Counted from the first letter of the stretch, positions 1 through 9,887 are shown. The stretch: DNA of 47,610 nt from Saccharofermentans sp. (GCA_024683485.1 JAIKYD010000092.1:1-47610); one strand, 5' to 3'. Notes: generated from the sequence alone by a model not told the origin. Translations and numbers: made by a program.

Positions 1-149
1 TCCAGGTAACCGCAGTTCTTGCAGACCGTGCGGCGAAGCATCTTAGCATGACACTGGGGACATTCAACGAGACCCGGCATGTTAAGTTTCCATGCGCTTC
101 TATGACGGGCTGTCCTTGCCTTCGACCATTTACGCTTCGGATGTGCCAT
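1..149 (-). CDS. rpmF: 50S ribosomal protein L32 (partial, 3' end outside window)
   Basis: The minus-strand frame from the ATG at 149 reads a small basic protein that begins MAHPKRKWSKARTARHRSAW, the hallmark start of bacterial L32. Forty-nine codons are visible before the window edge, so the C-terminal few residues are missing. Two CxxC pairs (C30/C33 and C43/C46) form the zinc-binding version of L32. A GGTG-type ribosome binding site lies about seven bases upstream. The gene follows the DUF1934 gene after about 50 bases and is probably co-transcribed with it. L32 is a structural protein of the large ribosomal subunit. Confidence 0.95.
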   Translation of the reverse strand, partial: MAHPKRKWSKARTARHRSAWKLNMPGLVECPQCHAKMLRRTVCKNCGYL

Positions 150-200
150 TCATCTTCACCTCTTTCTTTTTCACAAATGCTTGAAGATAATACCTTATAT

Positions 201-623
201 TTATCCTTTTTGCAAGAGCCTTTTTATGGAAAAGATATTCCTTATCGGATCTCCACTGTCAGGATCGAGTGTATAACTGATCTCGGCACCATCGATCAGG
301 CCTCCCGGAAAGTTTATATATTCGGTATCGATCACAACTTCTATGGGGCCAAAAGACGTATTCATAGTACAGGTCGTTTTGTTGCCTGTCTCGAAAACCA
401 TCCTTGAAGTTACGTCCCCGTTTCTTACAACTATGGCTTTAGTTTCCGCTTTAATGAGAGTCAGCGTAAAATGCGTTTCTTTCTCATTTTCATTGTGTTT
501 TTCAGTCCAGGTATAAACGGTCCTGTTGCCTTCACTGCCGACAGTACCCCTGGTGGTAAGGGGTTCACCGTACATTCCGGACCTGACCTCCAACAGGCAC
601 TGTTCCTCGTTTTTATTTTCCAT
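201..623 (-). CDS. DUF1934 family protein (YwiB-like)
   Basis: This 140-residue protein has no signal peptide or membrane segment. Its pattern resembles the DUF1934/YwiB family of small calycin-like beta-barrel proteins of Firmicutes: an early 'VRSGMYGEPLTTRGTV' stretch, a central 'ETGNKTTCTMNTSFGPIEV' strand and a final 'ISYTLDPDSG' strand. The biochemical role of that family is unknown. The ATG at 623 overlaps the stop codon of murI (TGATG), so translation is probably coupled to glutamate racemase. The family assignment is from pattern memory and is fairly secure; any function is not. Confidence 0.8.
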   Translation of the reverse strand: MENKNEEQCLLEVRSGMYGEPLTTRGTVGSEGNRTVYTWTEKHNENEKETHFTLTLIKAETKAIVVRNGDVTSRMVFETGNKTTCTMNTSFGPIEVVIDTEYINFPGGLIDGAEISYTLDPDSGDPIRNIFSIKRLLQKG

Positions 624-1465
624 CAGACGTCTACCTCATATCTGTCAGTCGTGAAATGTCTGGTTCCTGAAGGCAGTCCCTCTCCAAGAAACGGAGCTGC
701 AACCTGCTCAAAAAGCCCGGGCTCATCACTCGTGTAGAACTCTCTTAAGCTGTCTGCTCCATTATTTCCGGAAGATATACCCTCAGACTCGAGCAGACTC
801 TTGACGACCTTTGCCGTGGCAACACCGGTATTTACAAGGACAACACTCTCTCCCATTACTTCACCTATCACCTTTGAAAGCAAAGGGTAATGCGTGCATG
901 CCATGACAAGCGTATCAATACCGGCTTCCTTTAAAGGCTTAAGATATTCCTCAGCCGTAAGCCTTGTGATCTCAGTATCCCACCAGCCTTCCTCGGCAAG
1001 GGATACAAATAAAGGACATGCCTGCTGAAATATCTCGATGTCTTTCATTCCGAGTTCTTCAGCTCGCTTCTCGACAGCGGCCTTATATACACCGGTTGAT
1101 ATAGTACCCTTTGTGGCGATAATGCCTATCTTGCCGTTCTTTGTGGCGCGGCAGGCCTCGTCAGCACCGGGCGTGACGACCTCAACAACAGGAACTTTAG
1201 CTCTGGACTTCAATTCCTCATACGCATAAGCACTTGCCGTATTACAGGCAACAACGATCATCTTTACATCTTTGTTCTCGAGAAATCTCATATTCTGAAG
1301 AGAATAACGGATTATGGTACTTCTGGATTTTGTGCCGTATGGAGCCCTTGAGTTGTCACCGAAATAGATCGTACTCTCGCCTGGAACTGCATTAATTATC
1401 TCGCGGAGGACAGTAAGTCCTCCGATACCTGAATCAAAAACTCCAATCGGTCTGTTATCACTCAT
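623..1465 (-). CDS. murI: Glutamate racemase
   Basis: This 280-residue cytoplasmic enzyme interconverts L- and D-glutamate to supply D-Glu for peptidoglycan. It opens with the family signature IGVFDSGIGGLTVL and keeps FGDNSRAPYGTKS. The two catalytic cysteines appear as C74 in ACNTASA and C190 in ACTHYPLL. Length is normal for MurI. It lies 12 bases after the pseudouridine synthase gene, has a GGAAAT-type ribosome binding site, and its stop overlaps the start of the DUF1934 gene, which points to a single operon. No unusual residues were noticed. Confidence 0.96.
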   Translation of the reverse strand: MSDNRPIGVFDSGIGGLTVLREIINAVPGESTIYFGDNSRAPYGTKSRSTIIRYSLQNMRFLENKDVKMIVVACNTASAYAYEELKSRAKVPVVEVVTPGADEACRATKNGKIGIIATKGTISTGVYKAAVEKRAEELGMKDIEIFQQACPLFVSLAEEGWWDTEITRLTAEEYLKPLKEAGIDTLVMACTHYPLLSKVIGEVMGESVVLVNTGVATAKVVKSLLESEGISSGNNGADSLREFYTSDEPGLFEQVAAPFLGEGLPSGTRHFTTDRYEVDV

Positions 1466-1477
1466 TTATATATTTCC

Positions 1478-2464
1478 TTATGTCAGACGGACATTATAAT
1501 CTGGTCCTATTTTATAGGTTTTGCCCGACACGTCAACGTGGATGTTATTCTTCGGTATGCGTCCAAACATTATCTGACAGGAGAACAACTGCTGGTATCT
1601 TACCTTTTTCCCGTCAACAGTCTCAAAGTGCATATTGACCTTATTTCTCCCGTAATTGCCGTCACCGATCACAGGGTGACCTAAATGCGCAAACTGCGCT
1701 CTTATCTGGTGTGTTCTTCCGGTTACAAGCTCGAGTTCAATATCTGATACGCTCTCCCCGTCAGGGCCGGCACCGTTAAATGTCTTCAGTATTCTGTATT
1801 TTGTAGAGATATCAAGGTCACCGGGCTGCTTCTCGTCATGTATATAGACCTTGCCTTGCTTAGTCTTCTCGAGATAACCCTTAACTTCTTTATATAGCGT
1901 TCCATCCTCGCCTGCTGCAGGTTCACCCTCGTCAGGCTCACCAAGAACCAAAGCCCTGTACCTCTTGGTAACAAGATCATTTTTGAACAGTTCAACACAG
2001 TCTGCCAAAGCAGTCTTATTCTTGGCAATAAGAACTAGTCCGCCAGTGTTCATGTCTATCCTGTGGCATAGTTCGGCTTCCCTGTATCTTGTTTCAGAAC
2101 GTATAAGATCTATAAGAGTATCTTCTATATCACTCTTTCCGGAATGCACAGCAATTCCCTGCGATTTGTTTACGATGAGCAGACCTTTTGTCTCGGCAAC
2201 TATCTCATACATCTTTTGCTCAGGTTTAACCCTGCTGTCCCTAGTGCCTTTCTTTACATCGAAAAGTTCATCGGGAAGCCATATCTCAACGGTGCTTCCG
2301 GCCTTCACCGCAATATCCTTGTTTATTTTCTTTCCATCGATCCTGATGTCGCGTCTTTTGAGAGCATGAAAAAGATCAGCAGACTTGAGCTGCGGAAATG
2401 CCTCCTGAGAAGCCTTGACGACATGAAGTCCGTCCTGATTCTTATTTACGGTGAAATCACGCAT
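1478..2464 (-). CDS. RluA-family RNA pseudouridine synthase
   Basis: This 328-residue protein converts uridine to pseudouridine in structured RNA, by family usually 23S rRNA. Residues about 1-65 look like an S4 RNA-binding domain (LFHALKRRDIRIDGKKIN). The catalytic domain follows with CHRIDMNTGGLVL, where D137 is the expected catalytic aspartate, and GRTHQIRAQFAHLGHPVIGDG near residue 250. The usual TSG after HRLD is TGG here, a conservative variation. Which of RluA, RluC or RluD it corresponds to cannot be decided by eye, so no symbol is given. An AAGGAAG site precedes the ATG, and the gene leads the murI/DUF1934/rpmF cluster. Confidence 0.92.
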   Translation of the reverse strand: MRDFTVNKNQDGLHVVKASQEAFPQLKSADLFHALKRRDIRIDGKKINKDIAVKAGSTVEIWLPDELFDVKKGTRDSRVKPEQKMYEIVAETKGLLIVNKSQGIAVHSGKSDIEDTLIDLIRSETRYREAELCHRIDMNTGGLVLIAKNKTALADCVELFKNDLVTKRYRALVLGEPDEGEPAAGEDGTLYKEVKGYLEKTKQGKVYIHDEKQPGDLDISTKYRILKTFNGAGPDGESVSDIELELVTGRTHQIRAQFAHLGHPVIGDGNYGRNKVNMHFETVDGKKVRYQQLFSCQIMFGRIPKNNIHVDVSGKTYKIGPDYNVRLT

Positions 2465-2540
2465 TGACTGCTTCCTTTACTTCTCCAATATATTTCAATA
2501 TCCATTGTTCTTTCGGAGTATTGTATCACACATCAGGCTG

Positions 2541-3404
2541 TCACCTGCCTAACCTCGGCAACGGAAGAAGGCTTCTTGTATCAGCCCTGTACTCTGCATA
2601 ACCAGGCTTTGCAGACTGTCTTTTATCCGCCATAGGAATACTTATGGTAAAGAACATTACAGTATTTAATACAGCACCTGCAAAGAACCACCAGTATTGC
2701 GGCATAACTGCAAATGCCTGAACACCAATACCCCACCACATCAATATCTCACCAAGATAATTCGGATGTCTGGAATACTTCCAAAGACCTGTGCGGATAA
2801 GACCTTTTCTTCCGCTCTTTCTGAATCTGTGCATCTGGGTATCTGCAAAGAATTGTAAGGCAGCGGCTCCCAGACATATCACTGTGCCTATGACACTTCC
2901 GGTATTTGCATTCACACCTTCCATTGTTACAAACACTGCGGGAAGAACACAGCAATATACCACTAATGTCGGAAACATGTGAATCCCGAGAAAATTGATC
3001 AGCGGATAAAACTTTCCTGTATCCGAATCAAGTTTTGTGTAACGCCAGTCCTGATGGTAAAGACCTCCGAAGGCATACGCCCAGTTTGCAGTAAGCCTCA
3101 CTCCCCAGATAACTATTGAGATGATCAGCAAAAGCGTTGCAGATGACAATTTGGATGTCAGTGCAAAACCAGTGATTATTACAACCGGCTGGACACTCCA
3201 ATAAGGATCGTAAACAGATGCATTCCCGAATATCAGACTGAAAACAAAAACGAATACAGTTGCCGATACATCAGCTATCAGAAGATCTGCCCAGAATGGA
3301 AACGGAAGAGATACATATATGACCGTTCCAAATGCCGCAGCCATAACATATATAACTGCGATCACCAGAATACTTATAAGCTTATTTTTCTTAATCGTAT
3401 CCAT
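2541..3404 (-). CDS. DUF1295 / steroid 5-alpha-reductase-like membrane protein
   Basis: This 287-residue protein has roughly seven hydrophobic segments. It carries the C-terminal signature of the DUF1295 and isoprenylcysteine-methyltransferase-like superfamily: 'GLWKYSRHPNYLGEILMWWGIG', followed by a membrane pair and a short basic end (YRADTRSLLPLPRLGR). Members are polytopic enzymes thought to act on lipid-like substrates; the reaction in bacteria is mostly unassigned. The ATG lies seven bases after the surE stop and lacks a clear Shine-Dalgarno sequence, so it may depend on translation of surE. Specific substrate is unknown. Confidence 0.82.
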   Translation of the reverse strand: MDTIKKNKLISILVIAVIYVMAAAFGTVIYVSLPFPFWADLLIADVSATVFVFVFSLIFGNASVYDPYWSVQPVVIITGFALTSKLSSATLLLIISIVIWGVRLTANWAYAFGGLYHQDWRYTKLDSDTGKFYPLINFLGIHMFPTLVVYCCVLPAVFVTMEGVNANTGSVIGTVICLGAAALQFFADTQMHRFRKSGRKGLIRTGLWKYSRHPNYLGEILMWWGIGVQAFAVMPQYWWFFAGAVLNTVMFFTISIPMADKRQSAKPGYAEYRADTRSLLPLPRLGR

Positions 3405-3411
3405 TAGACAA

Positions 3412-4125
3412 TCAGCAATAATTCTTAACTTTGCCTACCGAAATATAGTTATCACAAATGGCTGCAAGATCAGTTCCCTCAGTGCCTTTCCATTCAGGAA
3501 CAAGATCGACTCTGTAAATGGTCTTATCACCCTCTTTGGCGATCTCCTTGTAAGAACCGGTAAAGAATGATTCCTGCGAAATGGTACACCCGTACTTAAC
3601 GCCTTTGCACTCCTCTAAAGTGCAGCCCGGGAAATTAACATTCCATATCTCATTATCTTCCAAAGGCTTATCTATCAGTTCAGCAGCAAGCCTTTCGATA
3701 TATTCATCAGTAACCTCATGATTGCCGATGTGATTTTCCGAGAAAGCTATTGTATGGATCTTCTGATTAGCTGCTTCCAGCGCAGCACCGACAGTTGCGG
3801 AATACTGAATTCCGGATGCAATGTTGTATCCTTTGTTGATACCGCAGAATACAAGATCAGGTCTTCCCGGAACAGCAGTTGTAATCCCGAAAGACACACA
3901 ATCGGAAGGCGTTCCCGAAGTCGCATAAGCGTGGACTCCTTCAACAGGAAAATCCACAGGCCATACTTCAAGCGGCTCCCAGAAGTTTGCTGCATGAGAC
4001 ATGGAACTGAACTGCCTGCACGGTGCAACCACCCAGACCTCACCAAACTTTTTTGCAACTTCAGCAAGTCTTGCAAAAGCCTCGGAGTCTATGCCGTCAT
4101 CGTTGGATACTAAAATCTTTCTCAT
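3412..4125 (-). CDS. surE: 5'/3'-nucleotidase SurE
   Basis: The 237-residue protein begins MRKILVSNDDGIDSEAF, the metal-binding SurE signature with D9 and D10. RQFSSMSHA (S40 region) and CGINKGYNI supply the other metal and phosphate ligands expected for the family. SurE is a cytoplasmic divalent-metal-dependent phosphatase acting on nucleoside 5'- and 3'-monophosphates. The length is close to normal. It sits between the nitroreductase-like gene (13 bases upstream) and the DUF1295 gene, all on the minus strand with short gaps, so a shared transcript is likely. An AGGAAC site precedes the ATG. Confidence 0.94.
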   Translation of the reverse strand: MRKILVSNDDGIDSEAFARLAEVAKKFGEVWVVAPCRQFSSMSHAANFWEPLEVWPVDFPVEGVHAYATSGTPSDCVSFGITTAVPGRPDLVFCGINKGYNIASGIQYSATVGAALEAANQKIHTIAFSENHIGNHEVTDEYIERLAAELIDKPLEDNEIWNVNFPGCTLEECKGVKYGCTISQESFFTGSYKEIAKEGDKTIYRVDLVPEWKGTEGTDLAAICDNYISVGKVKNYC

Positions 4126-4138
4126 ATATTGTTCCTGA

Positions 4139-4909
4139 TCAATTCTTCAGTTTATATACCGCATTCAGATTAAGTCTGTTAAAGTTGCCGTCATCAGGAG
4201 TCAGGGAACGTTCAAATGCTATTCCCTGATGCTCAAGGCAGATATCCATAAACAACATAAATATCCCGATATCTATACTTCCAAAATAGGCAAGTCTGAA
4301 AGGCGGAATAATACCATGTTTACCCGGGCGTCTGTAACGGTAAACATCAAGAGTTCCGTCGCCTTTATTTACCACTTTCCACGGCTGGATATTGCATGCT
4401 GTAGGAGTAAGCCTGACAACCTCAGTCACGCCGTCCATATGAGGCCCTTCCCAGAATTCCTCAACCGGCACACGGATAAAAGTTGACAGGTCGCCGGGAG
4501 TCCTGAATTTTGAATCATCATCGATCTTGCGGATAGCCATCATGATAACGTATTCCAGACCTTCATACCGGCGTTCTTTTGTCCTGCCTACACCAAACCA
4601 CAGAGGTCCGATTCCCCTGCCTGTAAGATAAAGATCAAGCTGCTCACCAATATAGCCGATATTCTGAAGATATCCGGGCTTTTTCTCACTGTAGATAAGG
4701 ATACAGTATTCCTCGCCTCTGTTGCAGCTTGTCTGGCTTCCCGGAACGATCTTTATCTTCGTTTTTATTCCATCGAAAAGAGGAGTGAACTTATACCACA
4801 TCTCAGAGATCTCATTAAGCTCCTCCCGGCTTATCGTCTTCCCGTCAGGTTCACCGTATCTGTGAAACGATTTCCTCTTAAAGATAAGATCGTAATAAGA
4901 TGCGTCCAT
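4139..4909 (-). CDS. Nitroreductase-like flavoprotein (TM1586-type)
   Basis: This is a 256-residue soluble protein from the ATG at 4909. It shows the FMN nitroreductase pattern 'DLIFKRKSFHRYG' at the N terminus, 'YIGEQLDLYLTGRGIGPLWFGVG' in the centre and a second half with 'VRLTPTACNIQPWKVV', as in the fused two-lobe TM1586-like nitroreductase family. It probably binds FMN and reduces an unidentified substrate with NAD(P)H. A TTG at 4915 has better spacing to the AAGGAAAA ribosome binding site and could be the true start, adding two residues. It lies 15 bases after the calcium ATPase gene and just before surE. Confidence 0.78.
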   Translation of the reverse strand: MDASYYDLIFKRKSFHRYGEPDGKTISREELNEISEMWYKFTPLFDGIKTKIKIVPGSQTSCNRGEEYCILIYSEKKPGYLQNIGYIGEQLDLYLTGRGIGPLWFGVGRTKERRYEGLEYVIMMAIRKIDDDSKFRTPGDLSTFIRVPVEEFWEGPHMDGVTEVVRLTPTACNIQPWKVVNKGDGTLDVYRYRRPGKHGIIPPFRLAYFGSIDIGIFMLFMDICLEHQGIAFERSLTPDDGNFNRLNLNAVYKLKN

Positions 4910-4924
4910 AATCAATACTTTTCC

Positions 4925-7708
4925 TTAATCCTGCTTAAGCAATTTGCTTATCTCACTAACAGCAAACGGCAGGAGTGCAATAGGCAGTATAACAAGCCAT
5001 GCCATAGGGTTTATCGCAACATTGTTGAATATACCGTTGATGCCAGGAATATAGATAACTGCAACAAGCATAACAAGTGAGAGAGCCACTGCGATGTTCA
5101 TCATCTTGTTCGAGAATATGCCCAGTTTGAATACTGAGATCCTCTCTGATCTTGCTGCAAATGCCCTGAAGAGTTCTGCACAGATCAATGTAGCAAACGC
5201 CACCGTGCGCGCTATGTCAATAGGATGCACACCCTTGGAAGCTGCATCAGCAAGCACGCCTGTATAGAAGAAAGTGCTGCCGTTGTTCATGCTTATAAGT
5301 GCGATTATGAAAGCTGCCGCTACAGAGACAAACAGACCGATGGACTGCAAAGCTATGTGACCCATCATACTCTTGTTGATTATGGGTTCCTTCTTTGATC
5401 TCGGAGGCAGCTTCATTATGCCGGGCTCACCCTTTTCGCGTCCGAGGGCGAGAGCAGGGAACGAGTCAGTAATCAGGTTGAGCCAGAGTAGCTGGATTGC
5501 TGTCAAAGGAGCAGCAATGCCGGGTACAAGTGACTTCGGAACGAGCGAGAGCAGGAAGATAACAAGAATCTCACCTACATTGCATGAGAGAAGGAATCCG
5601 ACGAACTTCCGGATATTCGAATAGATCGTTCTTCCCTGCTCAACAGCTTTTACTATAGTCGCGAAATTATCGTCCATCAGTATCATGTCAGCAGAGTTCT
5701 TGGAAACATCTGTGCCTGTAATACCCATAGCAACACCGATATCAGCTGACTTCAATGCCATGGCATCGTTAACACCGTCACCTGTCATTGAAGCAATGTG
5801 GTCGTTCTTCTTAAGAGCAGTAACAATCCTTACCTTATGCTCGGGAGACACACGCGCATATACGCTTGTCTTCTCAACCACCTCAAGAAGTTCCTCATCG
5901 GACATCTTGTCGAGTTCCTCGCCGGAGTATGCATCCATGTGCTTCTCGTCGCGCATCTCAAGATTATCGGCGATAGCAACTGCGGAATCCTTGAAGTCAC
6001 CCGTGATCATAACTGCACGGATGCCGGCTTCCTTACATACTGCAATAGCATCCTTAGCCTCTTTACGTGCAGGATCGATCATACCGATGAGACCTAAGAA
6101 CGTCATGTTCTCCTCATCAGCAAAGGTAGCCTTGGAACCGTCACCGTGTTCCTTGGTTGCAAAAGCAAGAACGCGGATAGCCTGGATAGCATAATTATGA
6201 TTTACTTCGCGGATCTCGGCACGCTTCTCTTCTGTCATCTTCTGTACACCTGCAGGTGTCAGGATCGAAGTGCAGCGCGAGATAACGATGTCGGGAGCGC
6301 CCTTTGTGAAGCTGATCCACTTGCCTTCCTCGATTCCGGAATGATATGTTGTCATCATCTTACGGTCAGAGTCAAAAGGCAGATCCGTCTCTCTGGGATA
6401 AGCAACCATTGTCTCACGGCGGAGCATCTTAGCCTTCATACCGAGAGTAGTAAGCGAACCTTCTGTAGGGTCACCTATGCAGGAATAATCACTGTCACCC
6501 TGCTTTACGATCTCCGCATCATTACAAAGAACTGAAGAAAGGATGAGTGTCCTGAGAACGCTTTCGATCTTGACGGGCTTATTGCCTTCGTCAACGATAT
6601 TGCCCTCCGGAGCATATCCGCCGCCTTCAACTTTATATTTCTTCTCGCCGTCATAGATGACCTTAACCGTCATCTGGTTCTGCGTGAGCGTACCGGTCTT
6701 ATCTGAGCAGATAACATCAACGCATCCCAATGTCTCAACTGCCAAAAGTCTCTTTACGATCGCGTTGCTCTCTGCCATCTTGGTCATTCCGATCGAGAGA
6801 ACGATCGTAACAACTGCTGCAAGTCCTTCAGGAATAGCTGCAACTGCAAGTGATACTGCCGTCATCAGAGCATCTTCCCATGGCTGCTTCTGAACAAAGA
6901 TATCAACAAGCAAAACTATGATGCAGACAACAATACAAACTACTGCAAGTATCTTGCCGAGCTTGTTGAGACTGACCTGCAGAGGAGTCTCCTCATCTTC
7001 AATATTGGTGAGCTTTGTCGCTATTTTGCCGAGTTCGGTATTTCTAGCCGTAGCTACAACTACACCCTTGGCATGTCCGTATGTAACCGCTGTGCCCATA
7101 TAGAGCATATTCTTACGGTCACCAAGTGCACAGTCTTCCGGAAGGACCACATTTGCATCCTTCTCCACTGCAACCGACTCACCGGTAAGGGAAGCTTCCT
7201 CTGCTTTAAGAGAGCTCGACTCGATGATCCTCATATCAGCCGAAATGCTGTCACCTGCATCGATTGAGATAACATCACCGACTACGACATTCTCCGAGTC
7301 GACCATGACGAGTTTACCGTCACGGATAACCTTGGTCTGAGGTGAACTCATCTTCTTGAGAGCCGCCAATGCCTGATCTGCTTTGCCTTCCTGATATACA
7401 CCGAGAACAGCATTCAGGATTACGATCGCAAGGATTACGAAGACATCGATCCACTCTTCGATACCGCCGCCGCTCTTAAATGCCATATATCCGGAGAGGG
7501 CTGCAGCAGCGATAAGTATGATTACCATTGCATCGGCAAACTGCTGAAGGAATCTCTTCCAGAGAGGTACCTTCTTCTCCTCGCCTAAAGTGTTTGGACC
7601 GTTTTTGGCATATCTTAATGATGCCTCATTTGAAGTCAGACCATTAACCAGATCTGTTTCCAATTCTTGTGCTATTTGATCAGCCGGAGCTGAAAATGGT
7701 TTTGTCAT
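4925..7708 (-). CDS. P-type calcium-transporting ATPase (SERCA-like, type IIA)
   Basis: The 927-residue protein shows the full P-type ATPase architecture: cation-ATPase N domain (1-70), TM1-2, actuator with TGES (175-178), TM3-4 with PEGL (293-296), phosphorylation site DKTGT (D336), nucleotide domain, TGDGVND hinge, and six C-terminal membrane segments. The residues matching SERCA calcium ligands are present: E294 in TM4, the NVGE pair in TM5 and NLITD in TM6. This favours calcium export and includes the TM5 glutamate that single-site bacterial pumps often lack. A strong AGGAGG site and an AT-rich promoter precede the ATG. The nitroreductase-like gene follows after a short gap. Confidence 0.93.
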   Translation of the reverse strand: MTKPFSAPADQIAQELETDLVNGLTSNEASLRYAKNGPNTLGEEKKVPLWKRFLQQFADAMVIILIAAAALSGYMAFKSGGGIEEWIDVFVILAIVILNAVLGVYQEGKADQALAALKKMSSPQTKVIRDGKLVMVDSENVVVGDVISIDAGDSISADMRIIESSSLKAEEASLTGESVAVEKDANVVLPEDCALGDRKNMLYMGTAVTYGHAKGVVVATARNTELGKIATKLTNIEDEETPLQVSLNKLGKILAVVCIVVCIIVLLVDIFVQKQPWEDALMTAVSLAVAAIPEGLAAVVTIVLSIGMTKMAESNAIVKRLLAVETLGCVDVICSDKTGTLTQNQMTVKVIYDGEKKYKVEGGGYAPEGNIVDEGNKPVKIESVLRTLILSSVLCNDAEIVKQGDSDYSCIGDPTEGSLTTLGMKAKMLRRETMVAYPRETDLPFDSDRKMMTTYHSGIEEGKWISFTKGAPDIVISRCTSILTPAGVQKMTEEKRAEIREVNHNYAIQAIRVLAFATKEHGDGSKATFADEENMTFLGLIGMIDPARKEAKDAIAVCKEAGIRAVMITGDFKDSAVAIADNLEMRDEKHMDAYSGEELDKMSDEELLEVVEKTSVYARVSPEHKVRIVTALKKNDHIASMTGDGVNDAMALKSADIGVAMGITGTDVSKNSADMILMDDNFATIVKAVEQGRTIYSNIRKFVGFLLSCNVGEILVIFLLSLVPKSLVPGIAAPLTAIQLLWLNLITDSFPALALGREKGEPGIMKLPPRSKKEPIINKSMMGHIALQSIGLFVSVAAAFIIALISMNNGSTFFYTGVLADAASKGVHPIDIARTVAFATLICAELFRAFAARSERISVFKLGIFSNKMMNIAVALSLVMLVAVIYIPGINGIFNNVAINPMAWLVILPIALLPFAVSEISKLLKQD

Positions 7709-7742
7709 TTTAACCTATCCTCCTGGGATTACCCAAAAAATA

Positions 7743-7771
7743 ATTATACATTATTTTTTTATATATTAGAA
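7743..7771 (-). promoter_or_regulatory. Likely sigma-A promoter of the calcium ATPase gene
   Basis: On the minus strand a perfect TATAAT (7743-7748) sits 35 bases upstream of the ATG at 7708. A weak TTCTAA (7766-7771) lies 17 bases further upstream. The surrounding run of A and T suits a promoter, but the -35 match is poor. Confidence 0.5.
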
Positions 7772-7882
7772 ACAGTTAACCTTGTCGAATGTACGAATCG
7801 GAAGGCCCCGGAAGCATTCCGTTAGTATATTTTTATGACTGGTTCCTGCCGTAAGCGCATGTCCCACTTGCAAAAACTGATA

Positions 7883-9787
7883 TCAATCATCTTCCGCAGG
7901 CTCATCACCCGGTTGGACTCCCCACATATACTGATCCAATTCAGATACACCGTCCGCTTCAATAAGTGCCTTTGAGAATTGTGTCTCATAGAGTTCACGG
8001 TAAACACCTTCTTTGTTGAGAAGTTCCTTGTGTGTTCCGCGCTCCGCGATCATTCCGTCCTTAACAACAAGGATCTCATCTGCAGCAAGGATCGTTGACA
8101 AACGGTGTGCAATGAGAATACTTGTCTTGCTCTTTATTATCGGGTCGATCGCGTCCTGGATCTTCTTCTCCGAGATTGAATCCAAAGCCGATGTTGCCTC
8201 ATCAAAAATGAATATCGTAGGATCCTTCAGGATGATCCTCGCAATCGAGATGCGCTGCTTCTCACCGCCCGAGAGTTTAAGTCCCCTGTTGCCTACTTCA
8301 GTATCGATCCCTTTCTCCTGCTTTTCGATAAAGTCCCAGATATTGGCTTTCCTTAGAGCTTCGATCATATCCTCCTCAGTTGCATCAGGCTTTGCATAGA
8401 GAAGATTATCCCTGACAGTTCCGTTAAAAAGATAAGTCTCCTGAGAGACAACTCCAACCTGGTTTCTTAAAAACCCAAGATCGAGTTTCCTGACATCCAC
8501 ACCATCGAAAGTGACACTTCCGGAATCCACATCATAAAGACGAGGAATGAGATTTACGATAGTACTCTTGCCTGATCCTGACGGACCGACTATTGCTATG
8601 CTCTTGCCTGCATTAAGCGTGAAGTTGATGTCTTTTAAGATCTTTTTCGATTCCTCATAAGAGAACTCAACATGCTCGAAAACAACATCTCCAACAACCT
8701 TCTCAGGAACCACCGCATCTTCGGCATTGCTGATCTCAACAGGTATGTCGAAGTAATCAAAGATACGTTTGAACAATGCCATAGATCTTATCCATTCCAC
8801 CTGAATATTGAGCAGGCTGTTGACCGGCATATACATCCTTCCGAGCAGTGAGACGAGCACCGTGATATCACCGATCGTAAGATCAGAATCATACTTCATC
8901 ATGAGTATTCCACCTACGAGATAAAGAAGCATCGGTCCTACACTCGTAAATGTCGTAAGGATAACCCTGAACCAACGGCCTGCCATACTCTCCTTGATGT
9001 TAAGACCGATCATCCTCCGGTTTGCTTTCTCGTACCTTTCATATTCGTACTTTTCCTTGCCGAAAAGTTTTACCAGAAGCTGACCGCTTACAGACAATGT
9101 CTCATTAAGTATCCCGTTGACCTCATCGTTGACCTGCTGAGATTCATTGGTCAGAGTCCACCTCTTTTTCCCTGCTTTCCGCGTCGGCAAGGTAAAGACC
9201 GGAACGATCACGATGCCTACGAGCGCAAGGATCCAGTTCTTTTGGAACATCGCGATCATTGCAATTATCAATGTTATGGAATTGGACAGAATACTGCTGA
9301 ATGTATTTGTAACGACCATCTTAACGCCATCGATATCGCTCGTCATTCTTGTGATGATATCGCCCTGGTTATTGGTCGTAAAAAACCTCTGAGACATCTT
9401 CTGAATATGTGAATACATCTGGTTGCGCATATCAAAAGTTATATGCTGTGCGATCCATGTGTTTATATAGTTCTCGGCAACACCAATGAGGCTTGCCGCA
9501 AGCGTTACCACGAGTGACAGAATAATATAATACACCAGAGCGTTGAAGTCTTTCTTAAGCAAACCGTCATCAAGGATCTTTCCCGTGATTATAGACGGAA
9601 GGAGCGTGAAAAACGACGAGACGATTATACAGAGCAGGACTAGAACAAACTGTTTGGTATATGGTTTCAGATATGAGAACACACGCTTAAGCAACTCAGG
9701 CGTAACCTTAGGCTGATTGGCCTTCTCCTCTTCTGTCAGGAACTGCCCGCCCATCGGGCCACCCATTCCTCTTCCTCCAGGCGGCAT
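7883..9787 (-). CDS. ABC-type multidrug/lipid exporter, fused permease-ATPase
   Basis: This 634-residue half-transporter has a six-helix type-I exporter membrane domain (about 35-335) and a C-terminal ATPase with Walker A GPSGSGKST, signature LSGGEKQR, Walker B TIFIFDEATSALD and switch histidine LIAHRLST. It exports an unknown hydrophobic substrate as a homodimer or with a partner not in the window. I chose the ATG at 9787 because AAAGGAGAG lies at good distance; extending to 9808 would need a TTG overlapping that site. The N terminus is odd, rich in Gly, Pro and Met (PPGGRGMGGPMGGQ). No neighbouring regulator is present. Confidence 0.92.
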   Translation of the reverse strand: MPPGGRGMGGPMGGQFLTEEEKANQPKVTPELLKRVFSYLKPYTKQFVLVLLCIIVSSFFTLLPSIITGKILDDGLLKKDFNALVYYIILSLVVTLAASLIGVAENYINTWIAQHITFDMRNQMYSHIQKMSQRFFTTNNQGDIITRMTSDIDGVKMVVTNTFSSILSNSITLIIAMIAMFQKNWILALVGIVIVPVFTLPTRKAGKKRWTLTNESQQVNDEVNGILNETLSVSGQLLVKLFGKEKYEYERYEKANRRMIGLNIKESMAGRWFRVILTTFTSVGPMLLYLVGGILMMKYDSDLTIGDITVLVSLLGRMYMPVNSLLNIQVEWIRSMALFKRIFDYFDIPVEISNAEDAVVPEKVVGDVVFEHVEFSYEESKKILKDINFTLNAGKSIAIVGPSGSGKSTIVNLIPRLYDVDSGSVTFDGVDVRKLDLGFLRNQVGVVSQETYLFNGTVRDNLLYAKPDATEEDMIEALRKANIWDFIEKQEKGIDTEVGNRGLKLSGGEKQRISIARIILKDPTIFIFDEATSALDSISEKKIQDAIDPIIKSKTSILIAHRLSTILAADEILVVKDGMIAERGTHKELLNKEGVYRELYETQFSKALIEADGVSELDQYMWGVQPGDEPAEDD

Positions 9788-9887
9788 ATTATTCTCTCCT
9801 TTTCCCAAAAACCTATTAGTTTGATAGTCGTTCCTATAAATTACTTTTTACCATAGTATTCGTGATATACAAAGGAAAGAATTACTA

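Noticed and set aside
7822..8007. Short minus-strand frame overlapping the end of the ABC exporter
   Set aside because: It is out of frame with the exporter, lacks a ribosome binding site and overlaps its conserved coding region.
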